From: Paenibacillus sp. FSL H8-0537
GTDB lineage: Bacteria; Bacillota; Bacilli; Paenibacillales; Paenibacillaceae
DNA length: 64,000 nt
Direction: 5' to 3'
Assembly (NCBI RefSeq): GCF_038051995.1
Contig: NZ_CP150290.1
Coordinates: forward strand, 3,400,001-3,464,000
This document shows positions 55,383 through 63,235 of this stretch, piece after piece. The translations under genes and the position numbers were made by a program. The first letter of the stretch is position 1. The number at the start of each line of letters is the position of its first letter. The notes beneath the pieces were generated by a model, which saw only the letters and a program-made list of their open reading frames with translations, searched no databases and was not told the DNA's origin.

Positions 55383-55948
55383 AAATGAAGTCATTTAACG
55401 CAATGCTTTTGATAATGGTTATCGTACTGCTAACGAGTGCCTGTGGAGCAAAGGAATATAAGCCGCAGGAGATTAATGAAGAAACCGATATATGTGTCAT
55501 TTGTAACATGGCCGTAAAAGACGACCCCTATGCTACGCAAATCATTACGAAGGATGGACAATCCTTGAAATTTGATGACATTGGCTGTATGAATGATTGG
55601 AAGGTTCAGAATGGAACGGAGACGGTAGGGGCTGAGTTTGTAAGAGACCATAACAGCGGAAACTGGCTCAAATATGAAAATGCCTATTATGCTTACGACG
55701 CGGAATATGTGACCCCAATGGCCTACGGCGTTATCGCCTTCGAGAACCAAGCTTCCGCACAAGCCTATATCGCTGAACAAGGTAAGGGCGAATTGCTTAG
55801 CTCAGCTGATCTAAAGGATCATAAGTGGGAAGTGAACCGCGATATGATGGACATGGAAAATATGGAGATGCACAACGAAAGCATGCACTCCGATGATAGT
55901 AAAGAAGAGATGGAAATGGGTCATGGAACAGAAGGGAAGGACTCGTGA
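55379..55948 (+). CDS. nosL: NosL-type copper chaperone lipoprotein
   Basis: This 189-residue lipoprotein has Cys22 as lipid site (LLTSAC). The NosL copper motif CVICNMAVKDDPYATQI gives Cys and Met ligands, and FDDIGCMNDW is the second family block. The last 35 residues are very rich in Met, His and acidic residues (MMDMENMEMHNESMH), a likely copper-holding tail. ATG 55379 overlaps the nosD stop by four bases, and its own stop overlaps nosY. It should hand copper to a NosZ, which is absent here. Confidence 0.9.
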   Translation: MKMKSFNAMLLIMVIVLLTSACGAKEYKPQEINEETDICVICNMAVKDDPYATQIITKDGQSLKFDDIGCMNDWKVQNGTETVGAEFVRDHNSGNWLKYENAYYAYDAEYVTPMAYGVIAFENQASAQAYIAEQGKGELLSSADLKDHKWEVNRDMMDMENMEMHNESMHSDDSKEEMEMGHGTEGKDS

Positions 55949-56766
55949 TTCAGACCGCGCACATTGCAATAAGGGAAGTAAGGCTAGGGTTTCGCAATCC
56001 GTGGGCCTATTCCTTCATGGGACTGTTTGCTATATTTATGCTGTGTCTGCTCCTCATCAATGCGCAGGGCTACGTACAAGGCTATTCGGGCATCACGGGA
56101 ACGACGCTTAATTTAATTTTATACTTATTGCCACTAATGGCATTGCTGCTGGGCTCTTTTTCCTTGACTGCCGAGAAGGAGGACGGGAGCTGGGAGCTGT
56201 TATCCGTCTATCCATTAAGCACATGGTCCTTTATCCTCGGCAAATATATCGGGCTCGCGATTGTGCTGCTTGTTATTGTTTCGATAGGCTTCGGGTTGGC
56301 AGGTGCTCTAGGTTTTGCTGCAGGCTCTGGCTTTGGACTGCTTACTTACTTGCAGCTGCTGGCTTTTTCCAGCAGCGTGGCCTTATTTTTTCTAGCGATC
56401 GCTCTGTTAATAGGTACGCTAGCGAAAAACCGTTGGCAGGCATTAACGATTGCCGTAGCGATCTGGTTTTTTGCGATTATTGGCTGGCCTCCGCTGCTTA
56501 TTGCAGTGCTTGGCTTCATGCCTTACCCCATGATCAAACCTACGGTGACGCTGCTTACCTTTCTTAATCCAGCGGAGCTGTCCCGTCTATTTACAGTTGT
56601 AAAGCTTGGAGGGGGAGCAATTCTAGGTCCTGAATATTATGAATGGATTACATGGATCAGACGGCCTAGCGGCAACTTTGATTTTGTAGCAGTTGCACTG
56701 ATATGGATTGGCAGTGTAATGGCAGCTGCACAACTCATATGGGAGAGGAGGCGCTTGCGTGGCTAA
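55945..56766 (+). CDS. nosY: NosY-type ABC transporter permease
   Basis: This 273-residue membrane protein has six hydrophobic segments. The start IAIREVRLGFRNPWAYSFMGLFAIFMLC and the SFSLTAEKEDGSWELLSVYPLSTWSFILGKYIGL segment match the NosY/ABC-2 class. GTG 55945 overlaps the nosL stop and follows GAAGGGAAGGA. It forms the membrane part of the NosDFY complex with the ATPase downstream, overlapping it by eight bases. Confidence 0.9.
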   Translation: MIQTAHIAIREVRLGFRNPWAYSFMGLFAIFMLCLLLINAQGYVQGYSGITGTTLNLILYLLPLMALLLGSFSLTAEKEDGSWELLSVYPLSTWSFILGKYIGLAIVLLVIVSIGFGLAGALGFAAGSGFGLLTYLQLLAFSSSVALFFLAIALLIGTLAKNRWQALTIAVAIWFFAIIGWPPLLIAVLGFMPYPMIKPTVTLLTFLNPAELSRLFTVVKLGGGAILGPEYYEWITWIRRPSGNFDFVAVALIWIGSVMAAAQLIWERRRLRG

Positions 56767-57496
56767 ACCGATGGTTAGGCTAGATGGGATTACAAAAAAG
56801 ATGAAGAAGCAAGTGATTATAGAAGGGCTTAATCTACAAATAGAAGAAGGCCAAATTGTCGCATTATGCGGTGGGAACGGTGCAGGCAAGAGCACGATTC
56901 TGAGAATGATTGCGGGCATTTCGCATCCTGACAGTGGCAAGATTACGGTTGGCGGTTTACAGTGGAAAAATAATCGTAAGCGTTATGCGGACCTTATTGG
57001 CTATATGCCTGATGATTTTCGCTTTAGTCAGGGGTTGACCGCATTTGAAACACTCGCCTTCTGGGCCGCGCTTCGTGGGGTACCACAGAGGAGAGTAAAG
57101 GAGCTTCTGCAAGAAGTTGGTCTTGAGGATACGGGAAAAAAATCAGTCTCCAGCTTCTCTAAAGGAATGAGGCAGCGTATATTGTTTGCGCAGGCTTTGC
57201 TGGCAAAGCCACCTGTCGTTCTAATGGATGAACCTACGAATGGACTTGATCCTTACTGGATCGAATCTTTTGTACGTATGGTTAAAGAAACCGCCGCGAG
57301 CGGTCAGACCGTTATCTTCTCCACGCACCAGCTTCATGTAGCCGAAGCTCTGGCAGATCGCATTGCTTTGCTACGAGGAGGTCAAATTGAGCTTGAAGGT
57401 ACAGCAGCTGATATTCGAGCGCAGCTAGGCGCGAGCGGCCTGCAGGCAGCATTTGCTGAATGGTTTGGATTAACCGGAAAGCTTAACGGATACTAA
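56759..57496 (+). CDS. nosF: NosF-type ABC transporter ATPase
   Basis: This 245-residue ATPase has Walker A GGNGAGKST at 38-46, signature SFSKGMRQRILFAQ, Walker B VVLMDEPTNGLDP and the switch His in STHQLHVAEAL. GTG 56759 lies within the end of nosY behind GAGAGGAG. It energises NosY. This is the last gene of nosDLYF; beyond it the sequence turns into gene debris. Confidence 0.9.
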   Translation: MAKPMVRLDGITKKMKKQVIIEGLNLQIEEGQIVALCGGNGAGKSTILRMIAGISHPDSGKITVGGLQWKNNRKRYADLIGYMPDDFRFSQGLTAFETLAFWAALRGVPQRRVKELLQEVGLEDTGKKSVSSFSKGMRQRILFAQALLAKPPVVLMDEPTNGLDPYWIESFVRMVKETAASGQTVIFSTHQLHVAEALADRIALLRGGQIELEGTAADIRAQLGASGLQAAFAEWFGLTGKLNGY

Positions 57497-57520
57497 TCGG
57501 CTACTAAGTATGGTTGTTTG

Positions 57521-57700
57521 ATGGTGTTCGCTTTAATGGTGTCCGCCAGCAGCATTCTTGGGTTGGAGCAACTCCTGCAGGCTGGCGCAAAATTGTATGG
57601 CCAGGGAGACCTTATACCAAGCTATATATTTTTGATGATGAGTCATTGATTACCGGGTCATTTAACTTCACGTTTAACGTTTTTTGCAGAGCCATGTCAA
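57521..57700 (+). pseudogene. Frameshifted remnant of a phospholipase D-superfamily protein
   Basis: One frame reads SSILGLEQLLQAGAKLYGQG, the beta strand before a PLD active site. A second frame from about 57602 reads PYTKLYIFDDESLITGSFNF, which is the HKD motif (HxKx4Dx6GSxN). The active-site His is Tyr (TAT at 57613, one base from CAT). So the fragment carries both a frameshift near 57600 and a lost catalytic residue. Nothing else recognisable is left; flanking sequence to 57880 appears non-coding. Confidence 0.6.
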
Positions 57701-57884
57701 TAGTTTTTGATGAGCTGAGCGTGCTGAATAAGAAGAATTGCCGTCGTAGTAAGGCCATAAACGGGGATATAATTTCAATATCAAAGTATAATCGCGGAAA
57801 GGCTGCGTGGGATCGTGACGATTTCTTCTGGTGCTGGACTTAGAGACGCTTAGTATATTGACATAGATTGAGTGAGTCAATGAT

Positions 57885-57909
57885 CGGTACAGTCATGTAC
57901 CGTTTTTTT
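57885..57909 (+). terminator. Rho-independent terminator
   Basis: CGGTACA pairs with TGTACCG around a four-base loop and is followed by seven T. Confidence 0.9.
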
Positions 57910-58073
57910 GTGTCCAGAGAGGCTGTTTTTAAAATAGTACCTGATAGGGTGATCATGCATGAATGATTATTCAAAAAACCAACCGTATAAAAGCTCCCGA
58001 TCTGATATCCAAAATGTTCTGCGTTATTCATGCCTAATGCTCATTCTATCATCTTATCAAAATGGAGGGTGTC

Positions 58074-58855
58074 ATGAATGAATTTATTGAAATAAAAGGT
58101 GCACGAATACATAATTTAAAGGATATTGATATACGAATCCCGCGAAACAAGCTTACTGTCATTACAGGAGTATCGGGCAGCGGTAAAACAAGTCTTGCAT
58201 TCGATACATTATATGAGGAGGGCAAGCATCGTTATCTCTTATTTTCGGGAACCCAATTTATGGTGGATTCTGTTTCCCATTTTGATAGTATAACCGGCTT
58301 GTCTCCTACAGTAGCAGTTGAACAGCGCATTATTCGTCAATCTAATATGATGGTTTACCTCTTTCTATGGAATTTTTTCAGAAAAACTCTCCTAAATGCA
58401 TGTGTGTAAAATGTTTAGGTAGTGGAAGTTATCATGAAATTGACGAAGATGCAATTATTAAAACAGACATGCCGATCAAAAACATTTTCGATGGTTTTTT
58501 GATAAAGCACAGACATCATAGAGGAAATTTCAAAAAATTCTGCCAACTGCATAATATAGACGTAAACAGCACGATCGGTACATTATCAGATGAGTCATTG
58601 TTATTGTTTAAATATGGCTGCCGGAAAAGTGGATTTGTCGGGGCAGTCGTTTTTTTTCATGATATGCAGAAGCATTGGACTAGCAAAAACATCCGACATC
58701 ATTCTGCGGATAAAGAAATCAATTTATGGGGAATTAAGGAAGTCTCAATTACTTGCCCAAAATGTAAGGGATCAGGTCTTGGTGAACAGGCCATTCCTAC
58801 TACAATAGCAGGCAAAACGATTACTGAACTCGAAAATATGTATACTCTTCTTTAA
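58074..58855 (+). pseudogene. Broken UvrA-like ABC ATPase gene
   Basis: The first frame (to about 58340) encodes the UvrA N-terminus: [20 protein letters not shown], Walker A GVSGSGKT at residues 32-39 and [15 protein letters not shown]. Near 58345-58370 the frame shifts and the expected STVGT-type region is missing. A second frame continues with a zinc-type CMCVKC and later CPKCKGSGLG, ending at TIAGKTITELENM. Everything after that (signature, second ATPase) is gone. Full UvrA-like proteins are over 750 residues. It is a dead remnant, probably of a short UvrA-like resistance or repair ATPase. Confidence 0.75.
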
Positions 58856-59214
58856 TGAATTTCAGTTTTTCACCCATTACAAAGGCTAGCTGGGTTTGAA
58901 ACTCCCCATACAGATTTGCTTTTACCAAGGATAAAAAGAGCAGTTTGTGGTAAAGACAGAGATCAAATAAAGATTTAACTACCACATTGGGATCGGTACT
59001 GGGGCCCATACGCCGGATTAATTCATTGAATACCGATTCCATCTGGTACAGCACGACATCCGATTTATCGTCAAACAAACGATAAAAGGTGGCTCTACCC
59101 ACGCCGGACACGTTAATGATCTGCGTGACGGAGATATCGTTATAATCCTGTGTTCGCATCAATTCCTCCATGCCCCTGCAAATGAGTATTTGGATTGTGT
59201 TTTTCGCTTATCAT
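58821..59214 (-). pseudogene. TetR-family regulator with homopolymer frameshift and truncated C-terminus
   Basis: The main frame encodes MEELMRTQDYNDISVTQIINVSGVGRATFYRLFDDKSDVV, a clear TetR DNA-binding domain, starting at 59171. Coding similarity continues upstream without start codon. An ATG at 59214 is one base out of frame; shortening the five-A run (59200-59204 on the plus strand, as T) by one restores MISENTIQILICRG in front of MEELM. The C-terminus stops after KEEYTYF, about 60 residues early, exactly where the UvrA-like remnant also ends. Either decay or a homopolymer sequencing error explains the frameshift. Confidence 0.7.
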
Positions 59215-59366
59215 TTCCGATTATTCTTTAGTTACAAGTTTGATTGACGATGCTATACAAGAGCTGTATTCTCATATCATGTGTCACATGATATTGGCGC
59301 GTCCCATTTTTGTTATCGGGAGTGGCCTTTTTTTTATTGTCTTTGAACGGTTATTTAAGGGAGAAT

Positions 59367-59561
59367 ATGGGGAGCTATTTTCCTCAATACTGTCCAGTGG
59401 GGACAGTTAGTAAGTACCGACTCATCGTATTTGATCATGAAAAGCAACCATTTATACCTCTCACCGAATATTATCATCATCAAATCACTAGGATTGGTGA
59501 GAGTTCTGTTATTGCGTATTTAAACTTTTTCTACTGGCTAAAAAGCGAAGGGACACATTAG
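59367..59561 (+). pseudogene. N-terminal remnant of a probable tyrosine recombinase / transposon integrase
   Basis: The ATG follows AAGGGAGA. The 64 residues VSKYRLIVFDHEKQPFIPLTEYYHH and IGESSVIAYLNFFYWL resemble the N-terminal core-binding region of integrases of the Tn554 type, from memory and not from a search. The frame stops at 59561, leaving no catalytic domain. It could be a mobile-element scar. Confidence 0.4.
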
Positions 59562-59647
59562 AATACATTGCTCCGAAACCCCCTTTGTACGCCATACGGA
59601 GGAATGAAGATGATCACTTAGAGTAGGCGTTGATGAAGGGGGATGTA

Positions 59648-59985
59648 GTGGTTTATCTTATACCCTATATTGATGGTCTTGAGATTGACTATGAAGAAAG
59701 TGGAATGCTAGGCGGATTCACCATGAATAAAATTCATTTAAGAATGAATGGGAATTGGAAGAGGGACAATATGTAAGGATTTATGAAAAATATATCGGAG
59801 GAGGCTCAGATGCTTTTACGATTGGCATAAATGCGAGTGCTACACCGATCGATCCCGCATTGGTTCAATCCATTGAAGGATTTCATTTCTTTGTTGAAAA
59901 AACAGATGCCTGGATCTTACAGGATGAACTTCTCCAAATTGACTGTAATGAAAATGGCATATTTTCAAGCAAAATCTCCTATTGA
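59648..59985 (+). pseudogene. Frameshifted small gene of unknown function
   Basis: From GTG 59648, behind GAAGGGGGA, the frame reads VYLIPYIDGLEIDYEESGML to IHLR and then drifts. A second frame continues EWELEEGQYVRIYEKYIGGGSDAFTIGINASATPID and ends at 59985. Adding one A to the TTAAG near 59737 joins both into a single protein of about 112 residues. I do not recognise it. Either a decayed gene or a sequencing error. Confidence 0.5.
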
Positions 59986-60118
59986 ATATGTGGATCATAT
60001 TCTTGAGCACGACTCCACTTTTTAAACATTTAACTTTACAAAGTAGAATGCTTAATGTATATTCAGAATGATAAGAGGTTTAATTTACCATAATAACCAT
60101 CAACTTACGGAGGTGTGG

Positions 60119-61546
60119 ATGACAACCAACAATCAGATTGGGATTTTTGATGCTCAGTACAGGGCGCCTACAATTGGTATTATGCTGGTTCTAGCAACCG
60201 TAGCTTTCGAAGGGCTGGCTATCACGACTATTGCCGCGAAAATGGCACAAAGTTTAGAGGGCATTCATTTATACGGTTGGATCTTCAGCGCATTTTTGTT
60301 ATCTCAGCTTATTGGAACCTTGGTTATGGGTCAGCAGGTTGACAAGCGCGGTGTTTTTACATCCATGCTGGTATCTTTTAGTGTTTTTGTGCTAGGAACT
60401 GTGGTCTCCGCTATTTCTATCGATATGCACATGCTTATTGCCGGAAGAGCCCTTCAAGGTTTTGGAGCGGGGGCCCTGATCACATGCGTTTATACCTGTG
60501 TGACATTGCATTATCCAGATGCACTTCGTACTCAAATCCTGGCCGCATTCTCCATGGCATTTGTACTGCCTTCCTTGATCGGGCCTTATGTAGCAGGCCT
60601 TATTGCTTCCTATATCTCGTGGCGATATGTTTTCTGGATCGTTCTACCTTTAATTGGATTGGCGCTCAGTCTTACATTCCGCTCTTTCCGTGATTTGCAG
60701 CTTCGGCAAGATCTGACAGGTCCAGCGCGAGCAACCGACTCGAAGATTATTTATGCGATTCTACTTGCCGTTGGAACGGGGCTGTTACTCACAGGACTTG
60801 GTATGATAACCGATTGGAAAGGCATAGTACTCACTTTGGGTGGAATAGTCGTCATGATCCCACCAATGCGTAAACTGCTGCCTGTGGGCACTTTTTCGGT
60901 GAAAAAAGGATTGCCTGCTACTTTGGTTTCCAGAGGGCTATATGTTGCTTGTTATTTTACAACGGAAAGTTTTGTGATCTTGGCACTAACCGAAGTGAAG
61001 GGGTTATCAGCTGACCTTGCTGGCCTTCTTGTAGCAGCAGGTTCTCTGAGCTGGTCCGCCGCAGCGTGGTTGCAAGCCAAGCTTGATGCACGAGATCAAG
61101 GTCTTGCCCGAAAGGGCAGAGTCATGACCGGCATTGGGATTATGATCGCTGGAACTGTACTCGTGATCCTGGCTCTTATTTTGACGGACGGTGGAATTAT
61201 ACTCATCCTTCTCTCGCAAATGATTACAGGGTTCGGTGTTGGATTGGCCAACCCTACTACTGCAGCCATTGCTTTACAACATGCCATGCCCAGGAAAGAG
61301 GGAGAAATGTCCGCGAATCTGCAATTTGTGGATTCCTTCTATATGGGAGTAAGCATTGGAGTTGGTGGCGCTCTGATTGCCTTGTCCGAAACTTTACAAT
61401 GGGGCATATCGACAGGCGTTTTGATCGTGTTAACACTGCAATTACTATTAGTCTTGTTAAGTTTCTTGGCAGCACTACGAATTAACAAACTCGTTCATCA
61501 AGAACATCATCCGATCAGCCAGGTGAAGGACAACATTTCCATGTAA
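60119..61546 (+). CDS. MFS drug-type exporter
   Basis: This 475-residue membrane protein has about 14 hydrophobic segments. The major facilitator loop between helices 2 and 3 reads MGQQVDKRGVFTSML, and GRALQGFGAGALITCVYT follows, typical of DHA-type multidrug exporters. ATG 60119 follows CGGAGGTG; the frame extends 17 codons upstream without a ribosome site. The glycosyltransferase gene starts 70 bases downstream, so the two may form a resistance pair for a macrolide-like compound. Substrate unknown. Confidence 0.88.
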   Translation: MTTNNQIGIFDAQYRAPTIGIMLVLATVAFEGLAITTIAAKMAQSLEGIHLYGWIFSAFLLSQLIGTLVMGQQVDKRGVFTSMLVSFSVFVLGTVVSAISIDMHMLIAGRALQGFGAGALITCVYTCVTLHYPDALRTQILAAFSMAFVLPSLIGPYVAGLIASYISWRYVFWIVLPLIGLALSLTFRSFRDLQLRQDLTGPARATDSKIIYAILLAVGTGLLLTGLGMITDWKGIVLTLGGIVVMIPPMRKLLPVGTFSVKKGLPATLVSRGLYVACYFTTESFVILALTEVKGLSADLAGLLVAAGSLSWSAAAWLQAKLDARDQGLARKGRVMTGIGIMIAGTVLVILALILTDGGIILILLSQMITGFGVGLANPTTAAIALQHAMPRKEGEMSANLQFVDSFYMGVSIGVGGALIALSETLQWGISTGVLIVLTLQLLLVLLSFLAALRINKLVHQEHHPISQVKDNISM

Positions 61547-61616
61547 CGGATGACGGCCGCGTCGTTAAATACATCACGAAGAACGGGGGGACAAATTGCA
61601 TAGGGAGGTGGATAAG

Positions 61617-62840
61617 ATGGCACGTGTATTAGTAGTCATTACTCCAGCTGAAGGACATGTGAATCCGTCGTTAGGATTAGTTACTCAGTTGACGAACAAT
61701 GGTGAGGAAGTCATCTATGTATGCACGGAGGAGTATCGTTCCCGAATTGAACAAACCGGTGCCCAGATACTTACCTATCCATTTCCACAAGATGCCTTCT
61801 CTCATGATCCGGTGTTGAAACCCCAGGAGTACAAGCATTCTTATCAGTTCATTTATATGATGGTAAGCGGTATCATTCGGAGGATCATCCCCAATGTGCT
61901 GCGAGTAATAGAGAATCAAAAGTTTGACTATATAATCTTTGATTCCCTGATGGGATGGGGAGGGACTATTCTTTCAGAAAAACTGGGAATTCCCGCGGTG
62001 TGTTCGATTGCCTCCTTTGCTTTTGTAGAGCCTCTCGGGTCTGGATCAGACCTTAATGAGACGGAGACGAAGGAGCTTTATGAGACTACGATGAAGATAA
62101 CAACTGAGTTATCCGAAGAGTTTCAAGTGAGTATTCCAGCCATGGAAAAGATTCCGGCACATGCAGGTCAGTTAAAGCTCGTGTACACCAGCCGTTATTT
62201 TCAGCCGCAGGCAGAAAAGCTGGATGATCGTTTTATTTTCACTGGTCCTTCGATCATAACACGTCAAGATGCTCCGGCCTTCGCGTTCGAGCTGCTTCGT
62301 GAACGGTACCCTCAAACCGTGTACATTGCCATGGGTACGATTTTAAATAAGAACTTGGGTTTCTATCAGCTTTGCTTTGAAGCATTAGGGGATCTACCCG
62401 TGAATGTTGTTCTATCTTCAGGGAAATACACGGATATGGATCCGCTGACGGAACAAATTCCTCCTAATTTTATCGTCAAGCCATACATTGCACAGTTGGA
62501 CATGCTGCAGCATACAGATGTTTTTATTACACATGCTGGAATGAACAGCACGAGTGAGGCGCTATATTACAACGTTCCGATGGTGATGATCCCATTAACG
62601 TCAGATCAGCCTCTTGTTGCAGATCGGGTACAGGAGTTGGGTGCGGGTATTACTTTGAATAAACATAACCTCAGTGCAATTGATTTGAGAGAGGCGGTAA
62701 CAGAAGTCCTGCACAATTCACTTTATAAACGGCAGGCTTACCTCATCGGTGAATCTTTACGCCAGGCTGGCGGTTACAAGCGGGCTGCCGAAATGATCAT
62801 GAGTCATATGGGTTCAGCCCGAGGAAGTTACACAATTTAG
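61617..62840 (+). CDS. MGT-family (macrolide-type) UDP-glycosyltransferase
   Basis: This 407-residue GT1-fold enzyme has an N-terminal acceptor domain starting VLVVITPAEGHVNPSLGLV. The C-terminal donor domain has the nucleotide-sugar motif HAGMNSTSEALYYNVPMVMIPLTSDQ near residues 305-330. Macrolide glycosyltransferases and Bacillus YjiC-like enzymes share this layout and inactivate antibiotics or glycosylate flavonoids (family knowledge). ATG 61617 has GGGAGGTG seven bases upstream, better than TTG 61596. A terminator follows. Confidence 0.9.
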   Translation: MARVLVVITPAEGHVNPSLGLVTQLTNNGEEVIYVCTEEYRSRIEQTGAQILTYPFPQDAFSHDPVLKPQEYKHSYQFIYMMVSGIIRRIIPNVLRVIENQKFDYIIFDSLMGWGGTILSEKLGIPAVCSIASFAFVEPLGSGSDLNETETKELYETTMKITTELSEEFQVSIPAMEKIPAHAGQLKLVYTSRYFQPQAEKLDDRFIFTGPSIITRQDAPAFAFELLRERYPQTVYIAMGTILNKNLGFYQLCFEALGDLPVNVVLSSGKYTDMDPLTEQIPPNFIVKPYIAQLDMLQHTDVFITHAGMNSTSEALYYNVPMVMIPLTSDQPLVADRVQELGAGITLNKHNLSAIDLREAVTEVLHNSLYKRQAYLIGESLRQAGGYKRAAEMIMSHMGSARGSYTI

Positions 62841-62853
62841 TGGTGTTCCATTC

Positions 62854-62880
62854 AAAGTCGCTTACAAAGCGGCTTTTTTT
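62854..62880 (+). terminator. Terminator after the glycosyltransferase
   Basis: AAGTCGCTT pairs with AAGCGGCTT (one G-U pair) around a three-base loop, followed by a T run. Confidence 0.85.
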
Positions 62881-62887
62881 GTTTTTC

Positions 62888-62937
62888 GGAACCAAGTTCT
62901 TGTCCAAAGCCAAAGCCAAGGACAAGAACTTGGTTCC
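62888..62937 (+). repeat. 18-bp perfect inverted repeat
   Basis: GGAACCAAGTTCTTGTCC (62888-62905) is exactly complementary to 62920-62937; the loop repeats AAAGCC. There is no U tract, and a further GACAAGAAC copy follows at about 62949. The 62841-63235 gap otherwise has the terminator at 62854 and the promoter at 63099. Confidence 0.85.
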
Positions 62938-63098
62938 TTAGCCGAGAAAGACAAGAACATTGTGCCATTGTCGAATAAATTGATGTAAAGGGATTTGCAC
63001 GTTTTAGCCCAAGCCTTAGAAGCATGCAAACAAACCATTTAAAAAAGATTGTTTTAGTAATTTCAAAAGAATTTCTTAAGACTAGAAAAAAAATAAGG

Positions 63099-63126
63099 TT
63101 GACATTAAATCATTCAGTTCTATAAT
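63099..63126 (+). promoter_or_regulatory. Consensus sigma-A promoter
   Basis: TTGACA (63099-63104), 16-base spacer, TATAAT (63121-63126). Transcription would start near 63133, leaving a leader of about 100 bases before the carboxypeptidase TTG. Confidence 0.85.
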
Positions 63127-63235
63127 TTGGTGAGGTGAGTTCTATTGAACTTTTGGTTGATGGAGAACATAAAGAAAGCTTAATGGGACACATCGATTTG
63201 GAGCGTCCAATGATCAGAGATGAGGATAGAGAACA

